Source: Luteirhabdus salina
Lineage (GTDB): Bacteria; Bacteroidota; Bacteroidia; Flavobacteriales; Flavobacteriaceae
Direction: 5' to 3'
Length of the DNA stretch: 64,000 bases
NCBI GenBank assembly: GCA_025384855.1
Contig: JALAHT010000002.1
Coordinates: 186,001-250,000 of the forward strand
Position 1 is the first letter of the stretch, and each line of letters opens with the position of its first letter. Of this stretch, positions 22,466 to 31,867 are shown in pieces. The translations under genes and the position numbers were made by a program. The notes beneath the pieces are model-generated. The model worked only from the letters and a program-made list of their open reading frames with translations. It had not been told where the DNA came from and searched no databases.

Positions 22466-23365
22466 GTGCAAACCATACTTACCTTAGATAACCTAAGCAA
22501 GAACTTTGGACCCATACAAGCCGTTAAAAATCTTTCCTTTACAATTGAAAAGGGAAACGTTTACGGAATTCTTGGTCCGAACGGAAGCGGAAAATCTACT
22601 ACTCTCGGAATTGTCCTGAATGTCGTGAATAAAACTTCTGGAAGCTATCATTGGTTCGATGGCTCTGAAGGCACACATCAAGCATTGAAAAAAGTTGGCG
22701 CCATTATCGAGCGACCGAATTTTTACCCGTATATGAATGCGGTTCAAAACCTAGAGCTAGTTTGTAAAATCAAGGAAGTTACTACTTCAAAAATTGATGA
22801 AAAGCTGGAATTGGTTGGATTATTAGAGCGAAAGCTTAGTAAATTCAAAACCTATTCGCTTGGAATGAAGCAGCGATTGGCAATCGCCTCTGCCCTATTG
22901 AACGATCCAGAAATTCTTATTCTGGATGAGCCCACCAACGGATTAGACCCTCAGGGAATACATCAAATACGAGAGATCATCAAAAAAATTGCAGCTTCTG
23001 GAACTACCATCCTACTTGCTTCTCACCTATTGGATGAAGTTGAAAAGGTGTGTACCCATGTAGTTATTCTGCGAAAAGGGGAAAGTTTATACACCGGTAG
23101 CGTAGAGGGTATGAATGCGAGCCATGGCTTCTTTGTCTTACAGTCTCGTAATACCATAAGACTGAAGGAAGAACTTGAACGAAATGCTGCTATCGGAAGC
23201 ATTAAGGAAGATGGCGACCTCATAACCGCCTACCTCAACGAACCGATGGATGCTTCAACCTTCAACGAAGAGATGCACAGCAAAGGCATTGTATTGTCGC
23301 ATCTCGTAAAACGGAAGGAAAGCCTTGAAGAATTATTCCTTGAAATCACTAAAAACCTATCGTAA
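22466..23365 (+). CDS. ABC transporter ATP-binding protein (exporter type)
   Basis: The 299-residue ATPase contains Walker A GPNGSGKST near residue 37, the signature YSLGMKQRLAIASAL, Walker B ILILDEPTNGLDP and a switch histidine in LLASHLLDE. It belongs to the CcmA/NatA-like group used for multidrug, lantibiotic-immunity or sodium export, with a C-terminal extension of about 80 residues. It begins with GTG. It pairs with the permease gene two bases downstream. The upstream ECF-type promoter suggests expression under envelope or stress control. Confidence 0.88.
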   Translation: MQTILTLDNLSKNFGPIQAVKNLSFTIEKGNVYGILGPNGSGKSTTLGIVLNVVNKTSGSYHWFDGSEGTHQALKKVGAIIERPNFYPYMNAVQNLELVCKIKEVTTSKIDEKLELVGLLERKLSKFKTYSLGMKQRLAIASALLNDPEILILDEPTNGLDPQGIHQIREIIKKIAASGTTILLASHLLDEVEKVCTHVVILRKGESLYTGSVEGMNASHGFFVLQSRNTIRLKEELERNAAIGSIKEDGDLITAYLNEPMDASTFNEEMHSKGIVLSHLVKRKESLEELFLEITKNLS

Positions 23366-23367
23366 GC

Positions 23368-24204
23368 ATGCTCCGACTTTTTTCCATAGAATTTCAAAAA
23401 CTGAAATACAACCGCTCCGCGAAGGTGATTTCCATTGTCTATTTCCTATTAATCACCTTTATAGCCCTTATCGCTTCCATTGAGTTCGATATTGGGAATA
23501 TCAACTTCCGGGTAGCCGATCAAGGCATCTTCAATTTTCCTTTTATCTGGCACTTCAACACCTATATGGCGGCTATTTTAAAGATCTTTCTTGCCATTGT
23601 TATTGTTTCGATGATGAGCAACGAATATAGTTATAGAACATTAAAACAAAACCTCATCGATGGCTTGTCAAAACGGGAGTTTGTACTTTCAAAATTTGTT
23701 ACGGTCCTGGGTTTTGCTCTTCTTTCAACACTATTTGTGTTTATTGTATCGATGATACTCGGACTTTCCTTTTCCGATTATAATGAAATAGGGATCATCT
23801 TTAGCGATCTTGACTACTTGTTGGCCTATTTCGTTAAACTGATGGGCTTCTTCGCCTTCTGTATGTTTTTAGGCATTTTGGTGAAACGTTCAGCCTTTGC
23901 CATCGGATTCCTAGTGGTCTGGTGGATCTTTGAAAGTATTGTATATGGATTGCTTAAATGGCAGTTTTTTAAAGGCACGGATATCGCCGACACAGTCCTA
24001 CAGTTTTTCCCGCTAACAGCCATGTCGAACCTTATTAAGGAACCATTTACTCGATTGGGAGCCGTGCAATCGGCGGCCTCTCAATTGGGCGAAAACCTCG
24101 CCAAAAATTATGATGTGGGTATGATACCATTACTAATCGTCTTGGCGTGGACATTTTTGTTTACATATTGGTCGTATGCACTATTAAAAAGAAGAGATTT
24201 ATAG
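23368..24204 (+). CDS. ABC-2-type exporter permease
   Basis: This 278-residue protein has about six membrane helices in the ABC-2 pattern. A first helix lies at about 17-37. A large loop reads GIFNFPFIWHFNTYM. The cytoplasmic element SNEYSYRTLKQNLIDGLSKREF near residues 89-108 is the coupling segment typical of NatB/BcrB-type permeases. The remaining helices cluster to the C-terminus. With the preceding ATPase it would form a homodimeric exporter complex. The substrate is unknown; the family includes antibiotic, peptide and Na+ exporters. Confidence 0.85.
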   Translation: MLRLFSIEFQKLKYNRSAKVISIVYFLLITFIALIASIEFDIGNINFRVADQGIFNFPFIWHFNTYMAAILKIFLAIVIVSMMSNEYSYRTLKQNLIDGLSKREFVLSKFVTVLGFALLSTLFVFIVSMILGLSFSDYNEIGIIFSDLDYLLAYFVKLMGFFAFCMFLGILVKRSAFAIGFLVVWWIFESIVYGLLKWQFFKGTDIADTVLQFFPLTAMSNLIKEPFTRLGAVQSAASQLGENLAKNYDVGMIPLLIVLAWTFLFTYWSYALLKRRDL

Positions 24205-24255
24205 GGCTTTCATTACTAGTTAATTTAAAGTATCTTTAAGGGATTTGTGATAACT

Positions 24256-26709
24256 ATGCTATATCCCTGGAGGACCTTTCTTTTCACACTCATACTAATT
24301 CTTGCTTCCCTATTGAGAGCACAAGGGCAAGAGGTTACGCTATTAGAACAATACAATGGTACATTCGACTATGTAGCCTTTGGAAATACGCTTAATATAG
24401 AGGAAAATGGATCGCTCGTATTTTGTGATATCCTTACGGAAAGCAGCGCTGAATTCGCACTCCCACCCGATCAATCGATTGTTGCCGCCTATCTTTATTG
24501 GGCAGGTTCGGGACCTGGCGATTTCGAAGTCGAGCTGAACGATATCCCCTACTCAGCCGAACGCCAATTTTCGTTTAATTTCACCACCGATGCAGGTACG
24601 GTCTATACCTATTTTGCTGCCTTTGCAGACGTTACCGATCAAGTAAGTGCTACCGGTAGTGAAACCTACACCTTATCCGAATTGGATTTAACTGACATTA
24701 TTCAATCCTACTGTTTTAGCAATGGCGGCAATGGCACCAACTTTGGAGGTTGGACAATTGTAGCAATCGTTGAGGGCGATAATCTACCGAACAGTCAACT
24801 CTCCGTTTTCGATGGTCTGGAAGGTGTTAGTAGTCAGAATGAAGAAGTAACGATTGTATTAGACAATCTTGAAGTAACGCAAAATCTAGGGGCAACCATT
24901 GGCTTTTTGGCTTGGGAAGGCGACAGCAGTATTGCTGTGAATGAAACGCTACGGCTAAATGGTGATATTTTAAGCGACCCACCGCTGAACCCCGCAATCA
25001 ATGCGTTTAACGGCACTAATACGTTTACAGGTTCGGACGAATTATACAATATGGATATCGACTACTATTCGACTGGAAATAGCATCGAAATAGGCGATAC
25101 GGAAGCGATTATACAACTTACCTCTGGACGCGATGTTATCATGATCAACAATATCGTGACCATCCTAAAACAGCTTCCCGATGCCACTATCGAGTTCGAG
25201 GTAACTGAAGGTGGAACGGAATGTGGAAACCGGGATATTGAGTTAGAGTATACGGTTTTCAATCCAAATAGTTCCGCCGCATTACCAGCTGCGACGCCTA
25301 TCGCTTTCTATGCGAATAGTACCCTTATCGGACAAGCACAAACACTGGCGGATATTCCTGTGGATGGTAGTGAAACGAATACAATTTCACTTAGCGTACC
25401 CGATGAAATTCCTGCTGAATTCACTATTAGAGCAGTAATAGATGATACTGGTAATGGAGCAGGAATCGTTCAGGAGTTGAACGAAGACAATAATACATTT
25501 GAAATCGAATTCGAACTATTTGTGTTTCCCGATATTTCAGAATTGGTCGATTTAGAAGTATGTGAAATCTTTGGCACCGAACAATTCGATCTTACAAAAG
25601 CTATTGTTAACTTAGATGACACCTTCACCATTGAATTTTACTTGACGGAAGCAGATGCGGAAAATCAAGAAAATGAAATTGAAAACCTAGAGGCTTTCGA
25701 AAATACTGAAAACCCACAAACGATCTGGCTACGTGTCGATAACGGAAACTGTTTTGTGATCACCTCTTTTAATATCGAAGTCATCGACTGCCCCATTCCT
25801 GATGCAGCTATTTCGATTAGCGAACCTATTTATGCGTGTCGCGGAAGGGAATTTTCTTTTGAATATACAGTGTATAATACCGAAGATGCTACGGCACCCC
25901 TCGCTTCGCAAACCCCTATAGCCTTTTACGCAGATAGCCAACTTTTGGCGCAGGCAGAAACAAATTCGGTATTGCTCATAGGTGAAAGTGAAACGGCAAG
26001 TATAACCACGACCCTTCCCGACTCGTTACCCGATCTTTTTCTTTTGACGGCATCCGTAGATGATGATGGAACGGGAAATGGGGCTATTTTTGAATTTAAC
26101 GAAACAAACAACCTCTTCGATAGTAATGGAGAGTTTAGATATCTTCCCCCCATAGAACCACTTCCACAACTGCTATTATGCGATGAAGGCTTCGATACCG
26201 CGACCTTCGATCTTACGGAACAAGATCCGCTTGTGACCGCCAATTCTGAGGGAGTCGTGACCTATTTCACTTCAGAGGAGGATGCACAAACCAATACAAA
26301 TCCTATCGATTTTCCGAATGACTATCAAAATACATCAGATCCACAGCAAATTTTCGTTCGATTGGAAAATGAGATTTGCTTTACCACTGCTTCTTTTGAA
26401 ATAGCTACGGAAAACTGTCCTATCTTTATCCCTCAAGGATTTTCACCCAATGGCGATGGTATTAATGATGTTTTCGAAATAACCAATCTATTGAATGTCT
26501 ATCCCGACTTCAATTTAAAGGTTTATACCCGTAGAGGTGATTTGATTTACGAGGGTGGAAATAGTGATGGCTTTTGGAATGCTATTCCAAATCGTGGTAT
26601 TTGGTATCAGGATGAAATAGTTCCCACCGGCACCTATTATTATGTCTTGGTTATCAACGATCCAGAGTACCCTGAAGCCATTGTTGATTGGGTCTACATT
26701 AATTATTGA
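24256..26709 (+). CDS. T9SS-secreted surface protein with duplicated CARDB modules and CHU_C sorting domain
   Basis: The 817-residue product starts with a signal peptide ending near ALRAQGQ. An N-terminal domain (about 25-300) is followed by two copies of a unit of about 200 residues (about 310-525 and 520-735). Each unit has a CARDB-like Ig fold (IELEYTVFNPNS / FSFEYTVYNTED, with NEDNNTFE / NETNNLFD) and then a domain ending in a CF..SF.I....CP motif. The last 85 residues form the gliding-motility-associated CHU_C domain (FSPNGDGINDVFEI, VYTRRGDLIYEG, PTGTYYYVL), a type B sorting signal for the type IX secretion system. GTG at 24247 is in frame, but the ATG at 24256 is preferred. Confidence 0.88.
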   Translation: MLYPWRTFLFTLILILASLLRAQGQEVTLLEQYNGTFDYVAFGNTLNIEENGSLVFCDILTESSAEFALPPDQSIVAAYLYWAGSGPGDFEVELNDIPYSAERQFSFNFTTDAGTVYTYFAAFADVTDQVSATGSETYTLSELDLTDIIQSYCFSNGGNGTNFGGWTIVAIVEGDNLPNSQLSVFDGLEGVSSQNEEVTIVLDNLEVTQNLGATIGFLAWEGDSSIAVNETLRLNGDILSDPPLNPAINAFNGTNTFTGSDELYNMDIDYYSTGNSIEIGDTEAIIQLTSGRDVIMINNIVTILKQLPDATIEFEVTEGGTECGNRDIELEYTVFNPNSSAALPAATPIAFYANSTLIGQAQTLADIPVDGSETNTISLSVPDEIPAEFTIRAVIDDTGNGAGIVQELNEDNNTFEIEFELFVFPDISELVDLEVCEIFGTEQFDLTKAIVNLDDTFTIEFYLTEADAENQENEIENLEAFENTENPQTIWLRVDNGNCFVITSFNIEVIDCPIPDAAISISEPIYACRGREFSFEYTVYNTEDATAPLASQTPIAFYADSQLLAQAETNSVLLIGESETASITTTLPDSLPDLFLLTASVDDDGTGNGAIFEFNETNNLFDSNGEFRYLPPIEPLPQLLLCDEGFDTATFDLTEQDPLVTANSEGVVTYFTSEEDAQTNTNPIDFPNDYQNTSDPQQIFVRLENEICFTTASFEIATENCPIFIPQGFSPNGDGINDVFEITNLLNVYPDFNLKVYTRRGDLIYEGGNSDGFWNAIPNRGIWYQDEIVPTGTYYYVLVINDPEYPEAIVDWVYINY

Positions 26710-26734
26710 TTCGATAATAATTACCTTATTTTTG
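26706..26734 (+). promoter_or_regulatory. Predicted promoter of uvrB (TTG, 18-base spacer, TATTTTTG)
   Basis: TTG at 26706-26708 and TATTTTTG at 26727-26734 fit the Bacteroidota promoter. The -7 element ends seven bases before the ATG at 26742, so the transcript may have almost no leader. Confidence 0.5.
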
Positions 26735-26741
26735 TAGGGCT

Positions 26742-28739
26742 ATGAAATTCAAAATCGTATCCGATTATACCCCGACCGGTGACCAGCCCCAAGCGATTAA
26801 ATCTTTGGTGGAAGGCATTGAAGCCGACGAACAGTACCAAACCCTTTTAGGAGTAACAGGTAGTGGCAAAACGTTTACCATGGCAAACGTTGTGGAACGG
26901 GTTCAAAAGCCTACGCTAGTACTCGCCCATAATAAAACACTGGCCGCGCAATTATACTCAGAATTTAAGCAGGTATTTCCAAATAATGCTGTAGAATACT
27001 TCGTATCCTATTACGATTACTATCAACCCGAGGCCTATATTCCGACCAGTGGAACTTATATTGAAAAGGACCTTTCCATCAATGAGGAAATTGAAAAGCT
27101 TCGCTTAAGTACAACCTCTTCATTACTTTCAGGTCGTCGTGATGTGATAGTCGTCGCTTCGGTCTCTTGCCTTTATGGTATCGGAAACCCGATTGAGTTT
27201 CAGAAAAATGTTATTAGCCTAAAGCAAGGCCAAATCATTTCACGTACAAAACTGCTTCATCGACTTGTACAAAGTCTCTATTCTAGAACGGAAGCGGAAT
27301 TTAATCACGGGCGTTTCAGAATTAAGGGCGATACGGTGGATATTTTCCCTGGATATGCTGATGATGCTTTTCGAATTCACTTTTTTGGGGATGAAATTGA
27401 AGCAATAGAAGCCTTCAACCCACAAAACAACGAAATCATTGAAAAATATGATCGCCTAAACATTTATCCGGCAAATATGTTTGTAACCTCGCCCGATGTG
27501 TTACAACAGGCCATACGTGAAATTCAGGATGATTTGGTGAAGCAAATCGATTACTTCAGGGACATTGGAAAACCCCTTGAAGCGAAACGACTGGAAGAAC
27601 GTACCAATTTTGATTTGGAAATGATTCGAGAATTAGGGTATTGCAGCGGTATTGAAAATTACTCGCGCTACCTTGACCGTCGCTTACCGGGCACAAGACC
27701 GTTCTGCTTGTTGGATTATTTCCCGGATGATTATTTGATGATGGTAGATGAAAGTCATGTTTCAATTCCACAGGTTGGCGCGATGTACGGGGGTGATAGA
27801 AGCCGAAAGGAGAATTTGGTTGAATATGGCTTCCGACTACCTGCGGCGATGGATAACCGTCCGTTGAAGTTTGAAGAATTTGAAGCCTTGCAAAATCAGG
27901 TGATTTACGTTAGTGCAACCCCTGCCGATTATGAGCTGGAAAAAAGCGGCGGGGTTTATGTCGAACAGATTATTCGTCCGACCGGCTTATTGGATCCGCC
28001 GATTGAAGTGCGCCCTAGCCTCAATCAAATCGATGATTTATTGGAGGAAATCCAAATACGGGTTGAAAAGGACGAGCGTGTATTGGTGACCACGCTAACG
28101 AAACGAATGGCTGAGGAATTGACGAAGTATCTCACCCGAATTCAGGTACGCTGTCGTTACATCCATAGCGATGTAGACACGTTGGAACGGGTTGAAATTA
28201 TGCAAGATTTGAGACTTGGGCTATTTGATGTTTTGGTTGGGGTGAATTTGTTACGTGAAGGATTAGACTTGCCCGAAGTTTCTTTAGTAGCAATACTAGA
28301 TGCCGATAAGGAAGGATTCTTGCGAAGCAATCGCTCGCTAACCCAGACCGTTGGACGAGCTGCGCGAAACATAAATGGAAAGGCGATTATGTATGCCGAT
28401 AAGATTACGGATAGTATGCAAAAGACTATCGATGAGACTAACTATAAGCGCGAAAAGCAGATTGCTTATAATAAGGAGAACAATATTACACCACAGGCAA
28501 TTCGAAAGTCTTTCGAAAATGCCCTTGCCAAGAAAAAAGTAGAGCGGTATACGTTTGAAACCGCAGAAAGTTTAGCTGCGGAGCCCGAAGATCAATATCT
28601 GACGAAAGCACAAATAGAGAAGAAAATTCGGGATACGCGAAAAGAAATGGAAAAGGCCGCAAAAGAATTGGACTTTATGATGGCTGCAAAGCTTCGTGAT
28701 AAAATAAAAGGCTGGCAGAAACAATTGGAGGAGGCGTAA
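26742..28739 (+). CDS. uvrB: Excinuclease ABC subunit B
   Basis: UvrB verifies DNA damage and loads UvrC in nucleotide excision repair. Walker A GVTGSGKTFT lies near residue 38. The beta-hairpin that inserts into DNA has FVSYYDYYQPEAYIP (around 88-102). Helicase motifs include DESHVSIPQ (in place of a DEAD box), YVSATP and QTVGRAARN. A C-terminal UVR domain (QIEKKIRDTRKEMEKAAKEL onwards) binds UvrC. At 665 residues it has full family length. A metalloprotein gene begins six bases after the stop and is probably co-transcribed. Confidence 0.97.
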   Translation: MKFKIVSDYTPTGDQPQAIKSLVEGIEADEQYQTLLGVTGSGKTFTMANVVERVQKPTLVLAHNKTLAAQLYSEFKQVFPNNAVEYFVSYYDYYQPEAYIPTSGTYIEKDLSINEEIEKLRLSTTSSLLSGRRDVIVVASVSCLYGIGNPIEFQKNVISLKQGQIISRTKLLHRLVQSLYSRTEAEFNHGRFRIKGDTVDIFPGYADDAFRIHFFGDEIEAIEAFNPQNNEIIEKYDRLNIYPANMFVTSPDVLQQAIREIQDDLVKQIDYFRDIGKPLEAKRLEERTNFDLEMIRELGYCSGIENYSRYLDRRLPGTRPFCLLDYFPDDYLMMVDESHVSIPQVGAMYGGDRSRKENLVEYGFRLPAAMDNRPLKFEEFEALQNQVIYVSATPADYELEKSGGVYVEQIIRPTGLLDPPIEVRPSLNQIDDLLEEIQIRVEKDERVLVTTLTKRMAEELTKYLTRIQVRCRYIHSDVDTLERVEIMQDLRLGLFDVLVGVNLLREGLDLPEVSLVAILDADKEGFLRSNRSLTQTVGRAARNINGKAIMYADKITDSMQKTIDETNYKREKQIAYNKENNITPQAIRKSFENALAKKKVERYTFETAESLAAEPEDQYLTKAQIEKKIRDTRKEMEKAAKELDFMMAAKLRDKIKGWQKQLEEA

Positions 28740-28745
28740 TTTACC

Positions 28746-29381
28746 ATGACCTTAACACGCTTCTTTATCGCTATTCTTTATTTTTCCACCGCTATGGCAG
28801 TTGCCCAAGAAAACACCTTCAAAAATAAAACGATTCCTGAAAGTATTCGGACGGAAACGCTGAAAGCACTTCAGTTTTTTCCGGAACTTCAGGATACTGA
28901 AATAACCTTCAAATTTAAGGATCGGATTAAGAAATCGACTATGCAGGCACAGCCGACTTGGGGAAGTGTTTTTAAATCGAGGAAGAATCGTGCCTACATC
29001 ATCCTTATCAGTAGAAAAATACAGATTGACGAAGAGGAGTTTACCATTACGGATATCCCTAGTGACGTCCTAACCGGTTGGATTGGTCATGAATTGGGCC
29101 ATGTAATGGACTATCGAAATCGCAGTACGTTCGGAATGATTTTTTTTGGGTTGAAATATCTGTTTTCCAAGGCACATATAAAGGAAGTGGAACGTGCCGC
29201 GGATACCTTTGCTATTGCACATGGGATGGGAGAATACATATTAAGAACCAAAAACTTCATCCTAGATAACGCGAATATTTCTGAAACCTATAAGCGTCGT
29301 ATTAAATCATTCTATATGTCGCCAGAAGAAGTGATGGAGCTTATCAATGAGGGGAAATTGAAAGAGGCCATTCTTCAATAA
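28746..29381 (+). CDS. Exported putative zinc metalloprotein (HELGH)
   Basis: A signal peptide (about residues 1-21, ending MAVAQE) leads to a 190-residue mature protein. It has the zinc motif HELGH at 115-119 and a possible third ligand in EVERAADTFA (about 147-156), the layout of gluzincin-type peptidases. No close family name can be given. It has no second membrane helix, so it is unlike M48 HtpX. It follows uvrB by six bases, which may reflect convenience rather than function. It is convergent with the GH3 gene, overlapping by seven bases. Confidence 0.68.
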   Translation: MTLTRFFIAILYFSTAMAVAQENTFKNKTIPESIRTETLKALQFFPELQDTEITFKFKDRIKKSTMQAQPTWGSVFKSRKNRAYIILISRKIQIDEEEFTITDIPSDVLTGWIGHELGHVMDYRNRSTFGMIFFGLKYLFSKAHIKEVERAADTFAIAHGMGEYILRTKNFILDNANISETYKRRIKSFYMSPEEVMELINEGKLKEAILQ

Positions 29382-30895
29382 TTTCGGACGAAGTCTTCCC
29401 ATTCGGCGAACTTTTCTTCATCCATAACCTTTTCCATTTTTACCTGTCCACCCTTCTTTTTGTTCTTACCGCTCCATTCGTGAAATACTTCTGGCAATAC
29501 CTTAGAAACCTTTACTCCTTTTAGCGCTTTTCCACGGGCCACATTGTAGTTCTTATTCGCTTCTTTTAATGATGTATCAAGAGCTTCCGCTAGCTTATCT
29601 TCAGAAATATCGGCATCGGTACCCAAATACCAATGATGGTGAAATTCTCCTTTAATCTTTACGGCTGATAGGGTGAATTCGGGAATTTCGATATCGAATT
29701 GTTGCTCGAGCTCCCGTAGAGCCGCTTCCATTTTATTTACCGATAATTGCGATCCAACGACATTTAAAAAGAATTTGGTGCGACCTGTGATCTTAATTTC
29801 ACAACGCTCCACATCGGTGAAGGCTATTGTGTCGCCGATAAGGTACCGCCACGCTCCTGAAACCGTAGAAATAAGCAATACATAATCTTTTCCCTCTTCC
29901 ACTTCAGAAAGATTGATGACAGGAGCTTCTTGTGCAATTGAGCCATCCTGATTGATGTATTCTGGCTCAAAGGGCACAAACTCGAAATAAATACCATTAT
30001 CGGTCACCAGTTTCATTGCCGTGGTTCCTGGACGTTGTTGATAGGCTAAAAAACCTTCGGAAGCTAAATAGGTATCGATGATGGTAATGGGATACTTCAA
30101 CAATTTGTTGAAGCTTTTCTCATAGGGTTGAAAGGCAACACCCCCGCTGGTATATACTTGAAGGTTGGGCCAGATGTCCTGAATGGTGTCCAGCTTGTTG
30201 TATTCGATGACCTTTTTCATCATCAATTCCATCCAAGAGGGAATTCCACTTAACGCCCCAATATCCCAATCGCCCGCTTTTTCAGCTATTGTTTGAACAC
30301 GTTCATCCCAATCGTCGATCTGAGCAATCTCTTCACCTGGTTTATAATACCCACGAAACCAAAAGGGAATATTGCTTGCACTAATACCACTAATTTCGCC
30401 TTCCTTAAACTCGTCGCGCTTCTTAAGATTAGTAGAACTTCCTAGCATCATAATTTCCTTCTCAAAAAAATCAGGAGGAAGATCGAAATTAGCCAAGGCC
30501 CCCACTTGCTTGATCCCCGTGGTTCGAATAGCTTCGAGCATGGCATCGGTTACCGGAATTCGTTTACTTGATTTTCCAGTGGTACCGCTACTAAGCGCAA
30601 AATAAGTTGGCTTTCCAGGCCAGGTAATATCCTCAAACCCATCGTGTACACGGTGCCACCACTTTTCGGTCATCTGATGGTAATCGAAATAAGGCACAGC
30701 GTCTATAAAAGCCTTGTAGCGATCTTCAGCTTCGAGTATTTTAGAAAAACCATAGTATTTACCGAAGGCGGTATCCTTGGCTTTTTCCAACAATTCTTTT
30801 AAAACTGCCTGTTGCGACTCGTAAGGGGTTTCTTCGGAAACTAGGGTATCCCGTAAATCGATTGCTTTTTTAATGATGGAACCAAGTACTGCCAT
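29375..30895 (-). CDS. GH3-family acyl-adenylating enzyme
   Basis: The 506-residue protein belongs to the GH3 branch of the adenylate-forming superfamily, which in plants conjugates jasmonate or auxin to amino acids. Motif I SSGTTGKSSKRIP (residues about 103-115) is the ATP loop. LASEGFLAYQ is motif II, and VNKMEAALRELEQ marks the C-terminal domain. No carrier-protein domain is present. The bacterial substrate is unknown. GH3 genes are recurrent in Bacteroidota, so plant origin is not implied. Confidence 0.88.
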   Translation of the reverse strand: MAVLGSIIKKAIDLRDTLVSEETPYESQQAVLKELLEKAKDTAFGKYYGFSKILEAEDRYKAFIDAVPYFDYHQMTEKWWHRVHDGFEDITWPGKPTYFALSSGTTGKSSKRIPVTDAMLEAIRTTGIKQVGALANFDLPPDFFEKEIMMLGSSTNLKKRDEFKEGEISGISASNIPFWFRGYYKPGEEIAQIDDWDERVQTIAEKAGDWDIGALSGIPSWMELMMKKVIEYNKLDTIQDIWPNLQVYTSGGVAFQPYEKSFNKLLKYPITIIDTYLASEGFLAYQQRPGTTAMKLVTDNGIYFEFVPFEPEYINQDGSIAQEAPVINLSEVEEGKDYVLLISTVSGAWRYLIGDTIAFTDVERCEIKITGRTKFFLNVVGSQLSVNKMEAALRELEQQFDIEIPEFTLSAVKIKGEFHHHWYLGTDADISEDKLAEALDTSLKEANKNYNVARGKALKGVKVSKVLPEVFHEWSGKNKKKGGQVKMEKVMDEEKFAEWEDFVRNY

Positions 30896-31000
30896 AGGTA
30901 AGTGTTGAATTAGGTATGCTGAAAAGGTCTTTCACGAAAATAACAGGATGATTCGAACTAATCGCCTTCTTTAATGCAAGTTTAACGTGAGCACTATTTG

Positions 31001-31008
31001 TATCTTTG
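31001..31008 (+). promoter_or_regulatory. Predicted -7 element (TATCTTTG) of rluF
   Basis: The TAnnTTTG match ends seven bases before the ATG at 31016. This supports that ATG over upstream in-frame codons, and points to a leaderless or near-leaderless transcript. Confidence 0.5.
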
Positions 31009-31015
31009 TATGGTT

Positions 31016-31795
31016 ATGTCACACCACCCCGATTCCGTCCGTATAAACAAAGCGATTAGCGATAGCGGTTTTACCTCACGACGAAAAGCCGACACCCTTA
31101 TCGAACAAGGCCATGTTACCATAAATGGAACGGTTGCTACCCTTGGCGATCGTGTGATGCCTGAGGATGAAGTGCGAGTGAAAGGGAAATTGATTACTGA
31201 AAATGATACCGATGTTTATATCGCCTTAAACAAACCTGTTGGTATTACCTGTACAACCGATAGAAGGGTTGAAGGTAACGTTGTTGATTTTATCGGACAT
31301 GAAGAACGTATTTTTCACGTGGGGCGACTGGATAAGCCGAGTGAAGGGCTATTGTTAATGACGAATGACGGTGATATTGTAAATAAAATTCTACGTGCTG
31401 GAAATAAGCACGAAAAAGAATACATCGTAACGGTAGACCGGCCCATAAATCAAGATTTTATTAAGCGCATGTCTAATGGCGTTCCTATTTTGGATACGGT
31501 AACCAAGAAATGTGAAGTAGAACAGTTAAGCCGATTTGTATTTCGAATCGTCCTTGTGCAAGGTTTGAACCGACAGATTCGTAGAATGTGTGAATACCTT
31601 GGCTACAATGTTACGGCCCTGAAACGTATCCGCATTATGAACATTACCTTAGGCGATTTGAAGGTTGGGGAGTGGCGCGATTTGACCAAAAAAGAAATTG
31701 AAGGGTTGTTGAACGCTACGGAGGAATCGAAAAATATTCCCCAGGCGCAACGGAACCGGAATAGCTCAACAGGGGGAAGAAGAAGACGCGGTTAG
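31016..31795 (+). CDS. rluF: Pseudouridine synthase of the RsuA/RluF type
   Basis: An S4 RNA-binding domain (about 5-60, [20 protein letters not shown]) precedes the synthase core with the catalytic Asp in [19 protein letters not shown] (near residue 108) and [20 protein letters not shown]. The [10 protein letters not shown] pattern and length of 259 residues fit RluF, which modifies U2604 (and, less, U2605) of 23S rRNA. Other members of this group, such as RluB or RsuA, cannot be ruled out from sequence alone. The C-terminal tail is basic (GGRRRRG). Confidence 0.85.
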   Translation: MSHHPDSVRINKAISDSGFTSRRKADTLIEQGHVTINGTVATLGDRVMPEDEVRVKGKLITENDTDVYIALNKPVGITCTTDRRVEGNVVDFIGHEERIFHVGRLDKPSEGLLLMTNDGDIVNKILRAGNKHEKEYIVTVDRPINQDFIKRMSNGVPILDTVTKKCEVEQLSRFVFRIVLVQGLNRQIRRMCEYLGYNVTALKRIRIMNITLGDLKVGEWRDLTKKEIEGLLNATEESKNIPQAQRNRNSSTGGRRRRG

Positions 31796-31802
31796 GATAA
31801 AA

Positions 31803-31843
31803 GAAAACCGCAGGCCGATTGAGTAGCCTGCGGTCATTTTCAA
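31803..31843. terminator. Bidirectional intrinsic terminator between rluF and hsp20
   Basis: A perfect 8-base stem, CCGCAGGC (31808-31815) and GCCTGCGG (31826-31833), encloses a 10-base loop. The minus-strand reading is followed by TTTTCTTTT, the better T tract, so it chiefly ends hsp20. It may also end rluF. Confidence 0.75.
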
Positions 31844-31867
31844 CTAACTAACCAAATTAAATTTCAA

